Shown: positions 25,648 through 34,212 of the stretch, in pieces
Numbering within the stretch: position 1 is the stretch's first letter
How the letters are laid out: the number at the start of each line of letters is the position of its first letter
Assembly (NCBI RefSeq): GCF_024172165.1
Contig: NZ_JAMZEB010000002.1
Span: 10,991,001-11,055,000, forward strand
Direction of reading: 5' to 3'
Source of the DNA: Nonomuraea thailandensis
GTDB lineage: Bacteria; Actinomycetota; Actinomycetes; Streptosporangiales; Streptosporangiaceae
Length of the DNA: 64,000 bases
Made by a program: the position numbers and the translations under genes
The notes under the pieces: model-generated
Seen by the model: only the letters and a program-made list of their open reading frames with translations
Databases searched by the model: none
What the model was told of the DNA's origin: nothing

Positions 25648-26556
25648 ATGTCAGCACCGGATCTCACCGCCGCTCTGGAGCGCATCCCCGGCTGGTTCTG
25701 GCCGGCCGACCAGCGCCTGTTCGAGTGGTTCCTGTCGGACGAGGGCGCCTCCGGCGACGTCCTCGAACTGGGAACGTACCTGGGCAAGAGCGCCGTCCTG
25801 ATCGGCGACCACGTACGCAGGGGAGAGACGTTCACCGTCTGCGACCTGTTCGAGTCCGACGCCCCCGACGCCGACAACGACGCCGAGACCACCCGGTCGT
25901 ACTCCTCGCTCACCCGCCGCCGGTTCGAGCAGAACTACCTGGGCGTGCACGACACCCTGCCCGAGGTCGTACACGGGCCGACGTCGGTCATCCTCGACCA
26001 CGTCGAGGCGGGCACCTGCCGGTTCGTGCACGTGGACGCCTCCCACCTGTACACGCACGTCAAAGACGACGTGGTGGCGGCGCGGACCGTGCTCAAGGAG
26101 GGCGGGGTCGTCGCGTTCGACGACTACCGCAGCGAGCACACCCCGGGCGTCGCGCTGGCCGTCTGGGAGGCCGTCGCCGGTCTCGGGCTGGAGCCGATCT
26201 GCGTCAGCAGCCAGAAGTTGTACGGCATGTGGGGCGATCCGGCGCCCGTGCGGGAGCGGCTGCTCGAATGGCTCGCCACGCGCCCCGACCTGTGGCACAC
26301 CACGGACGTGCTGGGCGAGCGTCACCTCGTCCGCGTCAACCAGCGCAAGAAGCCGAAGCCGGCACAGCCCCAGAGCGAGCTCGACCGGCTCACCGCCGAG
26401 CTGCGGCGCACGACGGCCGAGCTGAAGAAGGTCACGACGGAGTCGCAGCACGCCGTCCAGGCGCTCAAGAAGGCCACCAAGGAGGTCAGCGTGCTGGGCC
26501 CCGTGGCGCACCGCGCCGCCGGCTGGCTGCGCCGCCGCGCCACACCCGCCAAGTGA
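25648..26556 (+). CDS. Class I SAM-dependent methyltransferase with coiled-coil tail
   Basis: 302 residues. The SAM-binding core begins with VLELGTYLGKSAVLIGDHV (about 38-56), followed by TFTVCDLFESD and FVHVDASHLYTHVKDD. This is the Methyltransferase_24 arrangement seen in natural-product and cell-wall glycan clusters. Residues 233-285 form a heptad-rich coiled coil (ELDRLTAELRRTTAELKKV) ending in a basic tail. Substrate unknown. The final codons form the first unit of a 29-bp tandem repeat that fills the gap to ligA. Confidence 0.85.
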   Translation: MSAPDLTAALERIPGWFWPADQRLFEWFLSDEGASGDVLELGTYLGKSAVLIGDHVRRGETFTVCDLFESDAPDADNDAETTRSYSSLTRRRFEQNYLGVHDTLPEVVHGPTSVILDHVEAGTCRFVHVDASHLYTHVKDDVVAARTVLKEGGVVAFDDYRSEHTPGVALAVWEAVAGLGLEPICVSSQKLYGMWGDPAPVRERLLEWLATRPDLWHTTDVLGERHLVRVNQRKKPKPAQPQSELDRLTAELRRTTAELKKVTTESQHAVQALKKATKEVSVLGPVAHRAAGWLRRRATPAK

Positions 26557-26674
26557 CAGGCTCACGCGCCACACCCGACAAGTAACAGGCGCACGCACCA
26601 CAACCGCCAAGTGACAGGCTCACCCGCCGATCCCAGTGGCAGGCTCACCCGCCACCCCTACCCGAGCGGCCGGC
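26536..26674. repeat. 29-bp tandem repeat duplicating a stop-stop junction
   Basis: Three 29-bp units (26536-26564, 26565-26593, 26594-26622), a 25-bp fourth unit and a decayed tail reach to the ligA stop. Units 1 and 3 carry AAGTGACAGGCTCA, that is the methyltransferase stop (TGA) and, on the other strand, a copy of the ligA stop (TCA). No spacers of CRISPR type. Confidence 0.85.
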
Positions 26675-28741
26675 TCAGATGAACGCGCTGACCTGATCGG
26701 CGAACTCCTCCGGGCTCACGATCCGGACCCCCAGGGTCTCGGCCTTGGCCCGCTTCGAGCCCGCCTTCTCGCCGGCCACCAGCAGCGACGTCTTGGCGGA
26801 GACGCTGGAGGAGGACTTGCCGCCGGCCCGCTCGATCAGCTCGTTCACCTCGTTACGCGTCAGCGCCGCCAGCGGCCCCGTCATCGTGCCGGTCACGACC
26901 ACCGACATCGAGGCGAGCGGCAGGTCCGCGGACGGGGCCTTCGGCTCGTCGCTCGGCGGGGTGGCGCCGGGCTCCGTCATGTTGACCCCGGCGCGCACCA
27001 GCTTGTCGATCAGCGGGGCGAGCCCGGCCAGCTCGACCACCACGACCGGCGCCTTCTCCGGCCCCATGCCGTCGACCCGCTGGATCGCCTCGGCGTCGGC
27101 CGCGCGGATGTTGTCCATCGTGGCGAAGTGGCGGGCGATGCGGCGGCTCATCGAGCGGCCCGTGCCGCGCACGCCGAGCGCCGCGAACACCCTGCTGAGC
27201 GGGCGCGTCTTGGCCTGCTCGATGGCGGCGAGGAGGTTGTCGGTGCTGGTCTCGCCCATCCGCTCCAGGGCCAGCAACTGCTCGCGGGTCAGGAAGAACA
27301 GGTCGGCGAAGTCGGCGATCAGGCCGGTCTCGAACATCTGCTTGATGCGGTTGGCCGCCAGGCCCTCGATGTCGAGCGTGTCGCGCTCGACCGCGTAGAT
27401 GACGGAGGCGATCGCCTGGCAGTCGCGCCCCCGCACGCACCGCCAGCGCTCCTGCGACCGGTCGATCTCGTCGCCGCACATCGGGCAGACCTCGGGGATG
27501 GGGATGGGCTGCTCCTCGCCGGTGCGCAGGTGCACGACCGGCGCCTCGACCCGGGGGATGACGTCGCCCGCCTTGTAGACGGTCACGCTGTCGCCCAGCA
27601 TCAGGCCGCGCCGGGTGATGTCGGCGACGTTGTGCAGGGTGGCGTAGGTGACGATGCTGCCGTCGAGCTCGACGGGCTCCAGCACGGCGCGGGGCGCGAT
27701 GACGCCGGTGCGGCCGGTGTTCCACTCCACGGCCAGCAGCTTGGTGATCTTCTCCGTGGCGGGCAGCTTGTAGGCCACCGCCCAGCGCGGCGCCCGCGAG
27801 CTGAACCCCGCCTGCGCCTGGTCGGCGGCCAGATCACACTTGATCACGATGCCGTCGATGCCGAACGGCAGCTGGGCCCGCGCCGCCGCGATCTCCCCGA
27901 CCCGGCCCTGCACCTGGTCGATCGTCTCGGCCACGATCCCGGCCACCGGCGTGGCGGCCGTGGTCTGCACGCCCTGCGCCGCCACCCACTCCATGATCTG
28001 GCTGTGCGGCCACTCGCGCAGGCCCACGGCCAGCTCGGACTCGTCGCCGGGCGCCGGGAGGGCGCCGTAGCCGAAGAACGTCAGCTCGCACACGTACGGC
28101 CGGTCCTGGGCGCGCAGCGTGCCCGCGGCGGCGCTGCGCGGATTGGCGAACGTGGTGCCGTCGTGCGCCGTGCGCTTGGCGCACGCCTCCTCGAACTGGG
28201 AGGTCGTCATCATGACCTCGCCGCGCAGCTCCACCGTCACGGCGTCGGCGAGCCGGTCGGGCAGGCCGACGACGGTGCCGATGGCGTGCGAGACGTCCTC
28301 GCCCGCGCTGCCGTCGCCGCGCGTGACGAGCTGGGCCAGGCGGCCGTGCCGGTAGCGGGCCGAGATCGCCAGGCCGTCGAGCTTGGGCTCCACGCTCCAC
28401 ACCGTGACCGGCCGCCCGAGCCTGCGCTCCAGCCCCGCCGCCCAGTCGGCGAGCTGCTCGGCGCCGAACACGTTGTCCAGACTCAGCATGGGCACCGTGT
28501 GCGGCACGTCGCCCACCACCGCCCCGCCGGCCACCTTCCCGGTCGGCGACGACGGCAGCACCGACTCGGGGTGCTCCTCCTCGTACGCCTGGATGCCGCG
28601 GACCAGCCGGTCGTAGGCGTCGTCGTCGAGCGTCGAGGTGCCGTCGGCGTAGTAGGCCGCGGCGGAGTCGACGGCGAGCTGCACGGCCTCGGCGTAGGCC
28701 GTGTCGTCGGGCAGCGCGGTGATGGGGGGCGTCTCGGTCAT
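26675..28741 (-). CDS. ligA: NAD+-dependent DNA ligase
   Basis: 688 residues in full bacterial LigA order: Ia/adenylation domain with nucleophile K120 in VEPKLDGLAIS, OB domain, four-Cys zinc site (CPMC and CVRGRDC, near 405-430), helix-hairpin-helix repeats and a C-terminal BRCT domain (SMSVVVTGTMTG). It seals nicks using NAD+. Length and domains are intact, so it should be active. It sits alone among unrelated genes; whether it is the housekeeping ligase or a second copy cannot be judged from this window. Confidence 0.97.
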   Translation of the reverse strand: MTETPPITALPDDTAYAEAVQLAVDSAAAYYADGTSTLDDDAYDRLVRGIQAYEEEHPESVLPSSPTGKVAGGAVVGDVPHTVPMLSLDNVFGAEQLADWAAGLERRLGRPVTVWSVEPKLDGLAISARYRHGRLAQLVTRGDGSAGEDVSHAIGTVVGLPDRLADAVTVELRGEVMMTTSQFEEACAKRTAHDGTTFANPRSAAAGTLRAQDRPYVCELTFFGYGALPAPGDESELAVGLREWPHSQIMEWVAAQGVQTTAATPVAGIVAETIDQVQGRVGEIAAARAQLPFGIDGIVIKCDLAADQAQAGFSSRAPRWAVAYKLPATEKITKLLAVEWNTGRTGVIAPRAVLEPVELDGSIVTYATLHNVADITRRGLMLGDSVTVYKAGDVIPRVEAPVVHLRTGEEQPIPIPEVCPMCGDEIDRSQERWRCVRGRDCQAIASVIYAVERDTLDIEGLAANRIKQMFETGLIADFADLFFLTREQLLALERMGETSTDNLLAAIEQAKTRPLSRVFAALGVRGTGRSMSRRIARHFATMDNIRAADAEAIQRVDGMGPEKAPVVVVELAGLAPLIDKLVRAGVNMTEPGATPPSDEPKAPSADLPLASMSVVVTGTMTGPLAALTRNEVNELIERAGGKSSSSVSAKTSLLVAGEKAGSKRAKAETLGVRIVSPEEFADQVSAFI

Positions 28742-28794
28742 GGACCCATCATGGCGACCGGCACCGACAATTCCAGCCCACTCCGCCGCCGGGG

Positions 28795-29199
28795 TCAGGC
28801 CGCGCCGCCGCTGCTCAGGAGGGCGACGCCGAACGGGTTGTCGATCGTGTACCGCCAGTGGCCGTCCGCGCCGCGCCGGGCGACGTCGGTGGCCGTGCCC
28901 TCGATGCGCACCCGCTCGCCCGCGCGGCTCGTGCCCTCGATCGTCCAGTCCACGATCAGCAGCGCGAGGTCGCCGGTCGTGTAGACGTGCCGGGGACGTA
29001 CCGCGATCGGCACCCCCAGCGCCATGAACGCGGCGTTGGCGGCGTGCGCCTCGGCGCCGGTCAGCGGGCCGCCCGGCTCGGGCACGAACACCGCCCCGCT
29101 CTCGTACACCTCGGCCACCGCCGCGGGATCACCGCTGTTGAATCGCTCGGCGAACACCGCGGGCACGTCCTCGGGCCGCCTGGCAAGCTCACGCATCAT
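28795..29199 (-). CDS. SnoaL/NTF2-like (SgcJ/YybH type) protein
   Basis: 134 residues of the cone-shaped NTF2-like fold: VPAVFAERFNSGDPAAVAEV, then VFVPEPGGPLTGAEAHAAN and DLALLIVDWTIEGTS. Proteins of this type bind small hydrophobic ligands or catalyse isomerisation or hydrolysis; no catalytic set can be asserted here. It is divergent from an HxlR regulator 61 bases away, which may control it. Confidence 0.82.
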   Translation of the reverse strand: MMRELARRPEDVPAVFAERFNSGDPAAVAEVYESGAVFVPEPGGPLTGAEAHAANAAFMALGVPIAVRPRHVYTTGDLALLIVDWTIEGTSRAGERVRIEGTATDVARRGADGHWRYTIDNPFGVALLSSGGAA

Positions 29200-29260
29200 C
29201 CATCACTCCCGGTAGAACGGACACAGGATTCGAGACGCGGCAACGCTAGGAGACTGCTCA

Positions 29261-29653
29261 GTGACTCACCAAACGGTTGGTGACGCGATCCGTCGGCCGG
29301 GGCTGCCCGACGATCCCCGGGCGGCGGTCGCCGAGCCCACGCCGTCCTGCCCGGTGGAGGTCGCCCTCGCCGCGCTGCGCGGCCGGTGGACGACGCTGGT
29401 GGTGCGCGAGCTGCTGCGGGGGGAGCGCACGTTCACCGAGCTCGCGCGGGCGCTGCCCGCGCTGTCGGACAAGGTCCTGTCGGACCGGCTGGCGCAGCTC
29501 GCGCGCAGCGGCGTGCTCGTCCGCGACCGCCGGGCCGGCTGGCCGCCGCGCACCTCCTACCGGCTCACCCCGCAGGGCCACCGCCTCGGGCCGGTGCTGC
29601 AGGCGCTGTGGGACTGGGGCGCGGAAGGAAGGGCCACCCCCGGCAGCGGCTGA
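29261..29653 (+). CDS. HxlR-family transcriptional regulator
   Basis: 130 residues from GTG 29261, eight bases after AGGAG. The core runs SCPVEVALAALRGRWTTLVV, RELLRGERTFTELARAL and DKVLSDRLAQLARSGVLV, a winged helix with the Cys typical of redox- or aldehyde-responsive HxlR proteins. An 18-bp inverted repeat overlaps its first codons. It probably controls the divergent NTF2-like gene and the FAD monooxygenase about 97 bases downstream. A ~20-bp repeat array starts at its stop codon. Confidence 0.88.
   Translation: MTHQTVGDAIRRPGLPDDPRAAVAEPTPSCPVEVALAALRGRWTTLVVRELLRGERTFTELARALPALSDKVLSDRLAQLARSGVLVRDRRAGWPPRTSYRLTPQGHRLGPVLQALWDWGAEGRATPGSG
29266..29283. promoter_or_regulatory. Inverted repeat overlapping the HxlR start
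   Basis: TCACCAA and TTGGTGA separated by four bases, beginning five bases into the HxlR gene. Placement suits autorepression by the HxlR dimer (inference). Confidence 0.5.
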
Positions 29654-29738
29654 CGGCGCCCGGCAGCGTCCAGCAGCGCCCCGCAGTGCTGACAGCGCCC
29701 CGGCAGAGGCTGACAGCGATCCGGCAGAGCCGCCTGGC
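29641..29738. repeat. ~20-bp degenerate tandem repeat
   Basis: About four and a half units of consensus CGGCAGNGGCTGACAGCGCC at 29641, 29661, 29681, 29700 and 29721. The first unit contains the HxlR stop codon; TGAC is kept in three units. It fills the gap before the monooxygenase gene. Confidence 0.7.
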
Positions 29739-29750
29739 ACGGTCGGGGCC

Positions 29751-31127
29751 ATGAACAACACGGACGTGCTCATCGCGGGCGCCGGCCCGACCGGCCTCAC
29801 CCTCGCCGTGGACCTGGCCCGGCGCGGCGTCGCCTGCCGCGTCGTCGACCAGGCGCCCGAGCCCGCCGCAGGCTCCAAGGGCAAGGGGCTCCAGCCCCGC
29901 ACGCTGGAGGTCTTCGACGACCTCGGCGTGATCGCGCCGATCCTGGCCGCCGCCACGCCGTACCCGCCGCTGCGGGTGAGGATCGGCAGGGTGCCCGTCT
30001 GGCGGGCACGCATGCACAGGCGAGCCACCGCCACGGACGCGGTGCCGTACCCGACGGTGGTCATGCACCCGCAGTGGCGCACCGAGGCGGTGCTGCGGGA
30101 GCGGCTGGGGGAGCTGGGCGGGAAGGTGGAGCAGGGCGTCGCGCTGACCGGGTTCGAGCAGGACGCGGGAGGGGTGACCGCCAGGCTCGGCACGGGGGAG
30201 AGCGTGCGGGCGCGTTACCTGGTGGCCGCGGACGGCGGCAGGAGCACCGTACGCAAGGCGCTCGGCATCGGCTTCACCGGCGAGACCCGCAAGGAGCAGC
30301 GCAGCGCGCTGGCCGACGTGCGGGCCGAGGGCCTCGACAGGGAGCACATCCACGTCTGGGTACGCCCCGGCAGCGGCATGGTGGCGTTGTACCCGATGGC
30401 GGGCACCGGCGCCTTCCAGCTGCTCGCCTCGCTGAGGCCGGGCGTCGAGCCGGAGCAGACGCTCGCCTGGTACCAGCGGATGTTCGCGCAGCGGTCGATG
30501 CGGCGCGACGTGCGGCTCACCGAGCTGCTGTGGTCCTCCCTCTACCGGGTCAACATCCGGCTCGCCGACCGCTATCGCTCCGGTCGTGTCTTCCTGGCGG
30601 GCGACGCCGCGCACGTGCATCCGCCGGAGGGCGGGCAGGGGCTCAACACCGGCGTGCAGGACGCCTACAACCTGGGCTGGAAGCTGGGCAGGGTGCTGGC
30701 GGGCGCGCCGGAGTCGCTGCTGGACACCTACGAGGAGGAGCGCAGGCCGATCGCCGCCGGCGTGCTCGGCCTCAGCTCGGACCTGCACGACAAGAAGTCG
30801 ATCAGGCGCGACCCGGAGACCTACCAGCTCACGCTGAGCTACCGGGGCGGCTCGCTGGCCGCGAACGGCGGCGACCGGGTGCCCGACGGCCCGGTCGAGC
30901 CGGTGGGCGGGCGGCGGGCGCGCCTGTTCGACCTGCTGCGGGGGCCGCACTTCACGCTGCTGTCCCCGGACCCCGCGCCCCGCGTGCCCGGCGGCCCCGA
31001 GGTGCGCGCGTACGTGCCGGCGCGGCCGTACGGAGGGGCGCGGCACACCCTCATCCGGCCGGACGGCTACGTCGGCGTCGCCACCTCCTCGGCCGAGGAG
31101 CTGGCGGCCTACCTGGCGATGGTGTGA
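29751..31127 (+). CDS. FAD-dependent aromatic monooxygenase, PHBH/UbiH family
   Basis: 458 residues. FAD-binding GAGPTGLTLAVDLARRG lies at about 9-25, the DG motif as ADGGRSTVRKALG near 160, and the GD motif as VFLAGDAAHVHPPEGGQGLN near 280. These are the three signatures of class A flavoprotein hydroxylases of phenols and polyketides. The C-terminal ~80 residues are shorter than the thioredoxin-like tail of many relatives. It follows the HxlR regulator and is probably under its control. Substrate unknown; resistance or tailoring roles are possible. Confidence 0.92.
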   Translation: MNNTDVLIAGAGPTGLTLAVDLARRGVACRVVDQAPEPAAGSKGKGLQPRTLEVFDDLGVIAPILAAATPYPPLRVRIGRVPVWRARMHRRATATDAVPYPTVVMHPQWRTEAVLRERLGELGGKVEQGVALTGFEQDAGGVTARLGTGESVRARYLVAADGGRSTVRKALGIGFTGETRKEQRSALADVRAEGLDREHIHVWVRPGSGMVALYPMAGTGAFQLLASLRPGVEPEQTLAWYQRMFAQRSMRRDVRLTELLWSSLYRVNIRLADRYRSGRVFLAGDAAHVHPPEGGQGLNTGVQDAYNLGWKLGRVLAGAPESLLDTYEEERRPIAAGVLGLSSDLHDKKSIRRDPETYQLTLSYRGGSLAANGGDRVPDGPVEPVGGRRARLFDLLRGPHFTLLSPDPAPRVPGGPEVRAYVPARPYGGARHTLIRPDGYVGVATSSAEELAAYLAMV

Positions 31128-31139
31128 TCCCGGTCCGCG

Positions 31140-31610
31140 TCATCGACCGGAGGCCAGGCGGGCGGGGAAGCCGCCGGTCGCGATGGGGCCCCAGCGGTCG
31201 ATGTGGATGCGGATCAGCGACTTGTCCTGGCGCCGCATGGCCTCGCGGTACTCGTCCCAGTCGGGGTGCTCGCCCGCGATGCACCGGTAGTACTCGACGA
31301 GCGGCTCCAGCGCCTCCGGCATGTCCAGCACCTCGCCTCTGCCGTCGACCTGCACGTACGGCCCGTTCCAGTCGTCGGACAGCACGCAGATCGACACGCG
31401 GTCGTCACGGCGGGCGTTGACCGCCTTGGCCCGGTCGGGATAGGTGGAGACCACGATCCTGCCGCTCTCGTCGACGCCGCAGGAGACGGGCGAGAGCTGC
31501 GGACGCCCGTCGGCACGGGTGGTGGACAGCAGGCCGTGGTGCCGCGGGCGCAGGAAGCCGAGCAGTTCGGGCAGGTCGACGCGGCGCGCGGTCGCGATGT
31601 TCGGAGCCAT
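31140..31610 (-). CDS. PPOX-class F420-dependent oxidoreductase family protein
   Basis: 156 residues from ATG 31610; an upstream ATG at 31685 would add 25 residues of low quality. Features include HHGLLSTTRADGRPQLSPVS, IVVSTYPDRAKAVNARRDDR, and GPYVQVDGRGEVLDMPEA, the split-barrel dimer fold. The end, RRQDKSLIRIHIDRWGP, is usual for F420-type members. Convergent with the FAD monooxygenase, 12 bases between stops. Confidence 0.85.
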   Translation of the reverse strand: MAPNIATARRVDLPELLGFLRPRHHGLLSTTRADGRPQLSPVSCGVDESGRIVVSTYPDRAKAVNARRDDRVSICVLSDDWNGPYVQVDGRGEVLDMPEALEPLVEYYRCIAGEHPDWDEYREAMRRQDKSLIRIHIDRWGPIATGGFPARLASGR

Positions 31611-31736
31611 CTCGATATGCCTTTCGGTCAGGCCGTGCAGGTATTCGGATTCCGATCCTCGCAGACCGGCGGCGGCGCGTAACAAGGACGCAACAGCCGT
31701 GCCCGATGATCGGCGTCACGAGTGTGAGGAGCAATC

Positions 31737-33080
31737 ATGAAGGTGCCGACGAGCCCGGGCGACGTGCGAGACGCCCTGATCACGAGATTCGGACGACGGA
31801 GCTTCCTGCGGGTGGCGGCGGCCCTGGGCGGGGGAGCGGGCGCCACCTTACTGGCGAGCGCGCCACCGGCCGCGGCCTCGGTCACCATGCCCCGCGAGAT
31901 CCTCCATCCCCGCAAGGGCCCGATCCACGGCAGGCACTACCTCCCGTCCACGCCCGAGCAGGTCAGGTGGGGATACGTCCCGTCCCTGAGCAGCGAGCCC
32001 GTGCTGAGGATGAGGTCGGGCGAGACGGTCACCGTCGACTCGGTCTCGCACGAGGGCATCCTGGAGGACCAGGGCCGCGACCCCGTCGCCTACTTCGCCG
32101 GGCACGGCGTGCGCCGGGCCGACGTGCTCCAGGACGCCGTCGCGATCGCCCGCGACTACTCCCGCACCCCGCGGAGCTTCGACGTCGACGGCCCCCACGT
32201 GGTGACGGGCCCGATCCACGTGGCGGGCGCGCGGCCCGGCGACGTGCTCAAGGTCGAGATGCTCTCGCTGCTGCCGCGCGTGCCGTACGGGGTCGTCTCC
32301 AGCCGCCACGGCAAGGGCGCGCTGGCCAGGCAGGCGGGCGGTGGCGCGCCCGACGGCATCACCCTGGAGGAGGTGATGCCACCTGTGGCCACCGACGGGC
32401 GGCCCACCGGCGATCCGACGAAGTACGGCAACGTGTCCGTGTTCACCCCGGTCCGGCGGGGACGCGGCGTGCTGAAGGGCGGGCGGTCGAAGGAGGTGAC
32501 GTTCCCGCTGAACCCGTTCATGGGCGTCATGGGCGTCGCGTTCGCCGCCGCCGACCGGATGACCGACCCCCTGCTCAACTCGATCCCGCCCACCCTCGGC
32601 GGCGGCAACATCGACATCCACCACCTCGGCGCGGGCGCCACCTTCTACCTGCCGGTGTTCGCGGACGGCGCGCTGTTCTACACCGGTGACCCGCACCACG
32701 CGATGGGCGGCGGCGAGGTGGCGCTGACCGCGATGGAGGGCTCGTTGCGAGCCACCTTCCGCCTCACCGTCTGCAAGCCGGGCTCCGGCGAGGCGCCCTC
32801 GGTGGCCTTCCACTACCCGTTCGCGGAGACGAAGGACGCCTGGCTGCCCATCGGCCTGTCCGACCCCGACGGGTCGGGCGACGGCCAGGTCAACGACCTC
32901 GACGTGGCCATGCGCCGCGCGGTCGTCAACGCCCTCGACTTCCTGGAGCGGGACCAGGGCATGGAGCGGGCCGTCGCCTACGCCTACCTGTCGGCGGCGA
33001 CGAACTTCGAGGTGTCGCAGGTGGTCGACAGGACCACGGGCGTGCACGGCGTCATCCTCAAGGAGCACTTCCGGGAGTAG
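31737..33080 (+). CDS. Tat-exported acetamidase/formamidase family protein
   Basis: 447 residues. The leader has a twin-arginine motif (FGRRSFLRVAAAL, about 18-30) and a cleavage site near AAAS, so the folded enzyme is exported by Tat. The mature part is of the FmdA/AmdA type, with SVSHEGILEDQG, HVVTGPIHVAGARPGDVL and a metal-rich GGNIDIHHLGAGATFYLPVF region. The expected reaction is hydrolysis of formamide or a short amide to ammonia and an acid. AGGAG lies before the ATG. Most family members are cytoplasmic, so export is noteworthy. Confidence 0.88.
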   Translation: MKVPTSPGDVRDALITRFGRRSFLRVAAALGGGAGATLLASAPPAAASVTMPREILHPRKGPIHGRHYLPSTPEQVRWGYVPSLSSEPVLRMRSGETVTVDSVSHEGILEDQGRDPVAYFAGHGVRRADVLQDAVAIARDYSRTPRSFDVDGPHVVTGPIHVAGARPGDVLKVEMLSLLPRVPYGVVSSRHGKGALARQAGGGAPDGITLEEVMPPVATDGRPTGDPTKYGNVSVFTPVRRGRGVLKGGRSKEVTFPLNPFMGVMGVAFAAADRMTDPLLNSIPPTLGGGNIDIHHLGAGATFYLPVFADGALFYTGDPHHAMGGGEVALTAMEGSLRATFRLTVCKPGSGEAPSVAFHYPFAETKDAWLPIGLSDPDGSGDGQVNDLDVAMRRAVVNALDFLERDQGMERAVAYAYLSAATNFEVSQVVDRTTGVHGVILKEHFRE

Positions 33081-33115
33081 CACCGGAATTCCCGTGTTCT
33101 GAAATTTCGGGCGTT

Positions 33116-33171
33116 GACCGCTCCCGACCAGCACGCCGACGATCGGGCTGACGTCTCATCAGGGAGCGGTC
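33116..33171 (+). promoter_or_regulatory. Inverted repeat covering the ribosome site of adh
   Basis: GACCGCTCCC (33116-33125) and GGGAGCGGTC (33162-33171) are exact complements around a 36-base loop. The right arm contains the GGGAG ribosome site of the gene starting at 33176, so folding in RNA would hide it; as DNA it could be an operator. Confidence 0.5.
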
Positions 33172-33175
33172 GACG

Positions 33176-34210
33176 ATGAAAGCCGTACGCCTGCACGAGT
33201 ACACCAAGCGACCCGTGGTGGAGGACGTCCCCGAGCCGAGGGTCACTGCCCCGCTGGACGTGCTGGTCGAGATCGGCGGCGCGGGGCTGTGCCGTACGGA
33301 CCTGCACATCGTCGAGGGGCAGTGGGCGCGCAAGAGCGGGGTCCGCCTGCCGTACACCATCGGGCACGAGAACGCCGGCTGGGTGCGGGAGGTCGGCTCC
33401 GCCGTGACGAACGTGCGGCCGGGTGACGCGGTCATCCTGCACCCGCTGGTCACGTGCGGGCTGTGCCGGGCCTGCCGCGGCGGTGACGACGTGCACTGCG
33501 CGAACGCGCGCTTCCCCGGCATCGACTCCGACGGCGGCATGGCAGAGCTGCTGCTCACCTCCGCCCGCTCGGTCGTCAGGCTGAGCCAGTCGCTGCACCC
33601 CGCCGAGGTCGCGGCGCTGGCCGACGCCGGGCTGACCGCCTACCACGCGGTACGCAAGGCGCAGCCGCTGCTCCACCCGGGCACGAGCGTCGCTGTCATC
33701 GGCGCCGGCGGGCTCGGCCACATCGGCGTGCAGTGCCTGGCCGCCATGACCCCCGCCGAGATCATCGTCGTCGACCGGTCCACGGCGGCGCTGAAGCTCG
33801 CCGAGCAGCTCGGCGCCACGCACACCGTGCCCGCCGACGGCAGGCAGGTGGAGTCGGTCGTCGAGCTGACCGGCGGGCGGGGCGCGCACGTGGTGCTGGA
33901 CTTCGTGGGCGAGGGCGGCGCCGAGCGGGAGGGCGTGGCGATGCTGCGCCGCGCCGGCTCGTACTTCGTGATCGGGTACGGCGGCCGCGTCGAGCTGCCC
34001 ACCATCGACATCATCTCCACCGAGATCAACGTCATCGGGAACCTCGTCGGCTCCTACAACGACCTCGACGAGCTGATGGCCCTGGCCGCCAGGGGCAGGG
34101 TGCGCCTGCACACCAGGACGTACCCCATGGACGCCGTCGGCGAGGCCATGGACGACCTGGACGGCGGGCGCCTGCAGGGCCGCGGGATCCTGGTGCCGTC
34201 GAGGAGCTGA
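33176..34210 (+). CDS. Zinc-dependent NAD(P)-alcohol dehydrogenase (MDR)
   Basis: 344 residues. The catalytic zinc ligands are visible in GAGLCRTDLHIVEGQW and GHENAGWV, and the structural-zinc Cys cluster in CGLCRACRGGDDVHC. The Rossmann motif is VIGAGGLGHIGVQCLA near 180. The gene is followed after two bases by an amidohydrolase and then a DUF59 gene, the accessory set found beside actinobacterial propane/acetone (mim/prm-type) diiron monooxygenases. The alcohol is therefore probably a short secondary alcohol such as 2-propanol or acetol (inference). It looks intact. Confidence 0.93.
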   Translation: MKAVRLHEYTKRPVVEDVPEPRVTAPLDVLVEIGGAGLCRTDLHIVEGQWARKSGVRLPYTIGHENAGWVREVGSAVTNVRPGDAVILHPLVTCGLCRACRGGDDVHCANARFPGIDSDGGMAELLLTSARSVVRLSQSLHPAEVAALADAGLTAYHAVRKAQPLLHPGTSVAVIGAGGLGHIGVQCLAAMTPAEIIVVDRSTAALKLAEQLGATHTVPADGRQVESVVELTGGRGAHVVLDFVGEGGAEREGVAMLRRAGSYFVIGYGGRVELPTIDIISTEINVIGNLVGSYNDLDELMALAARGRVRLHTRTYPMDAVGEAMDDLDGGRLQGRGILVPSRS

Positions 34211-34212
34211 CC

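Noticed and set aside
26536..26674. 29-bp repeats as a CRISPR array
   Set aside because: Units are directly abutting without unique spacers, no cas genes are near, and the units derive from neighbouring stop codons.
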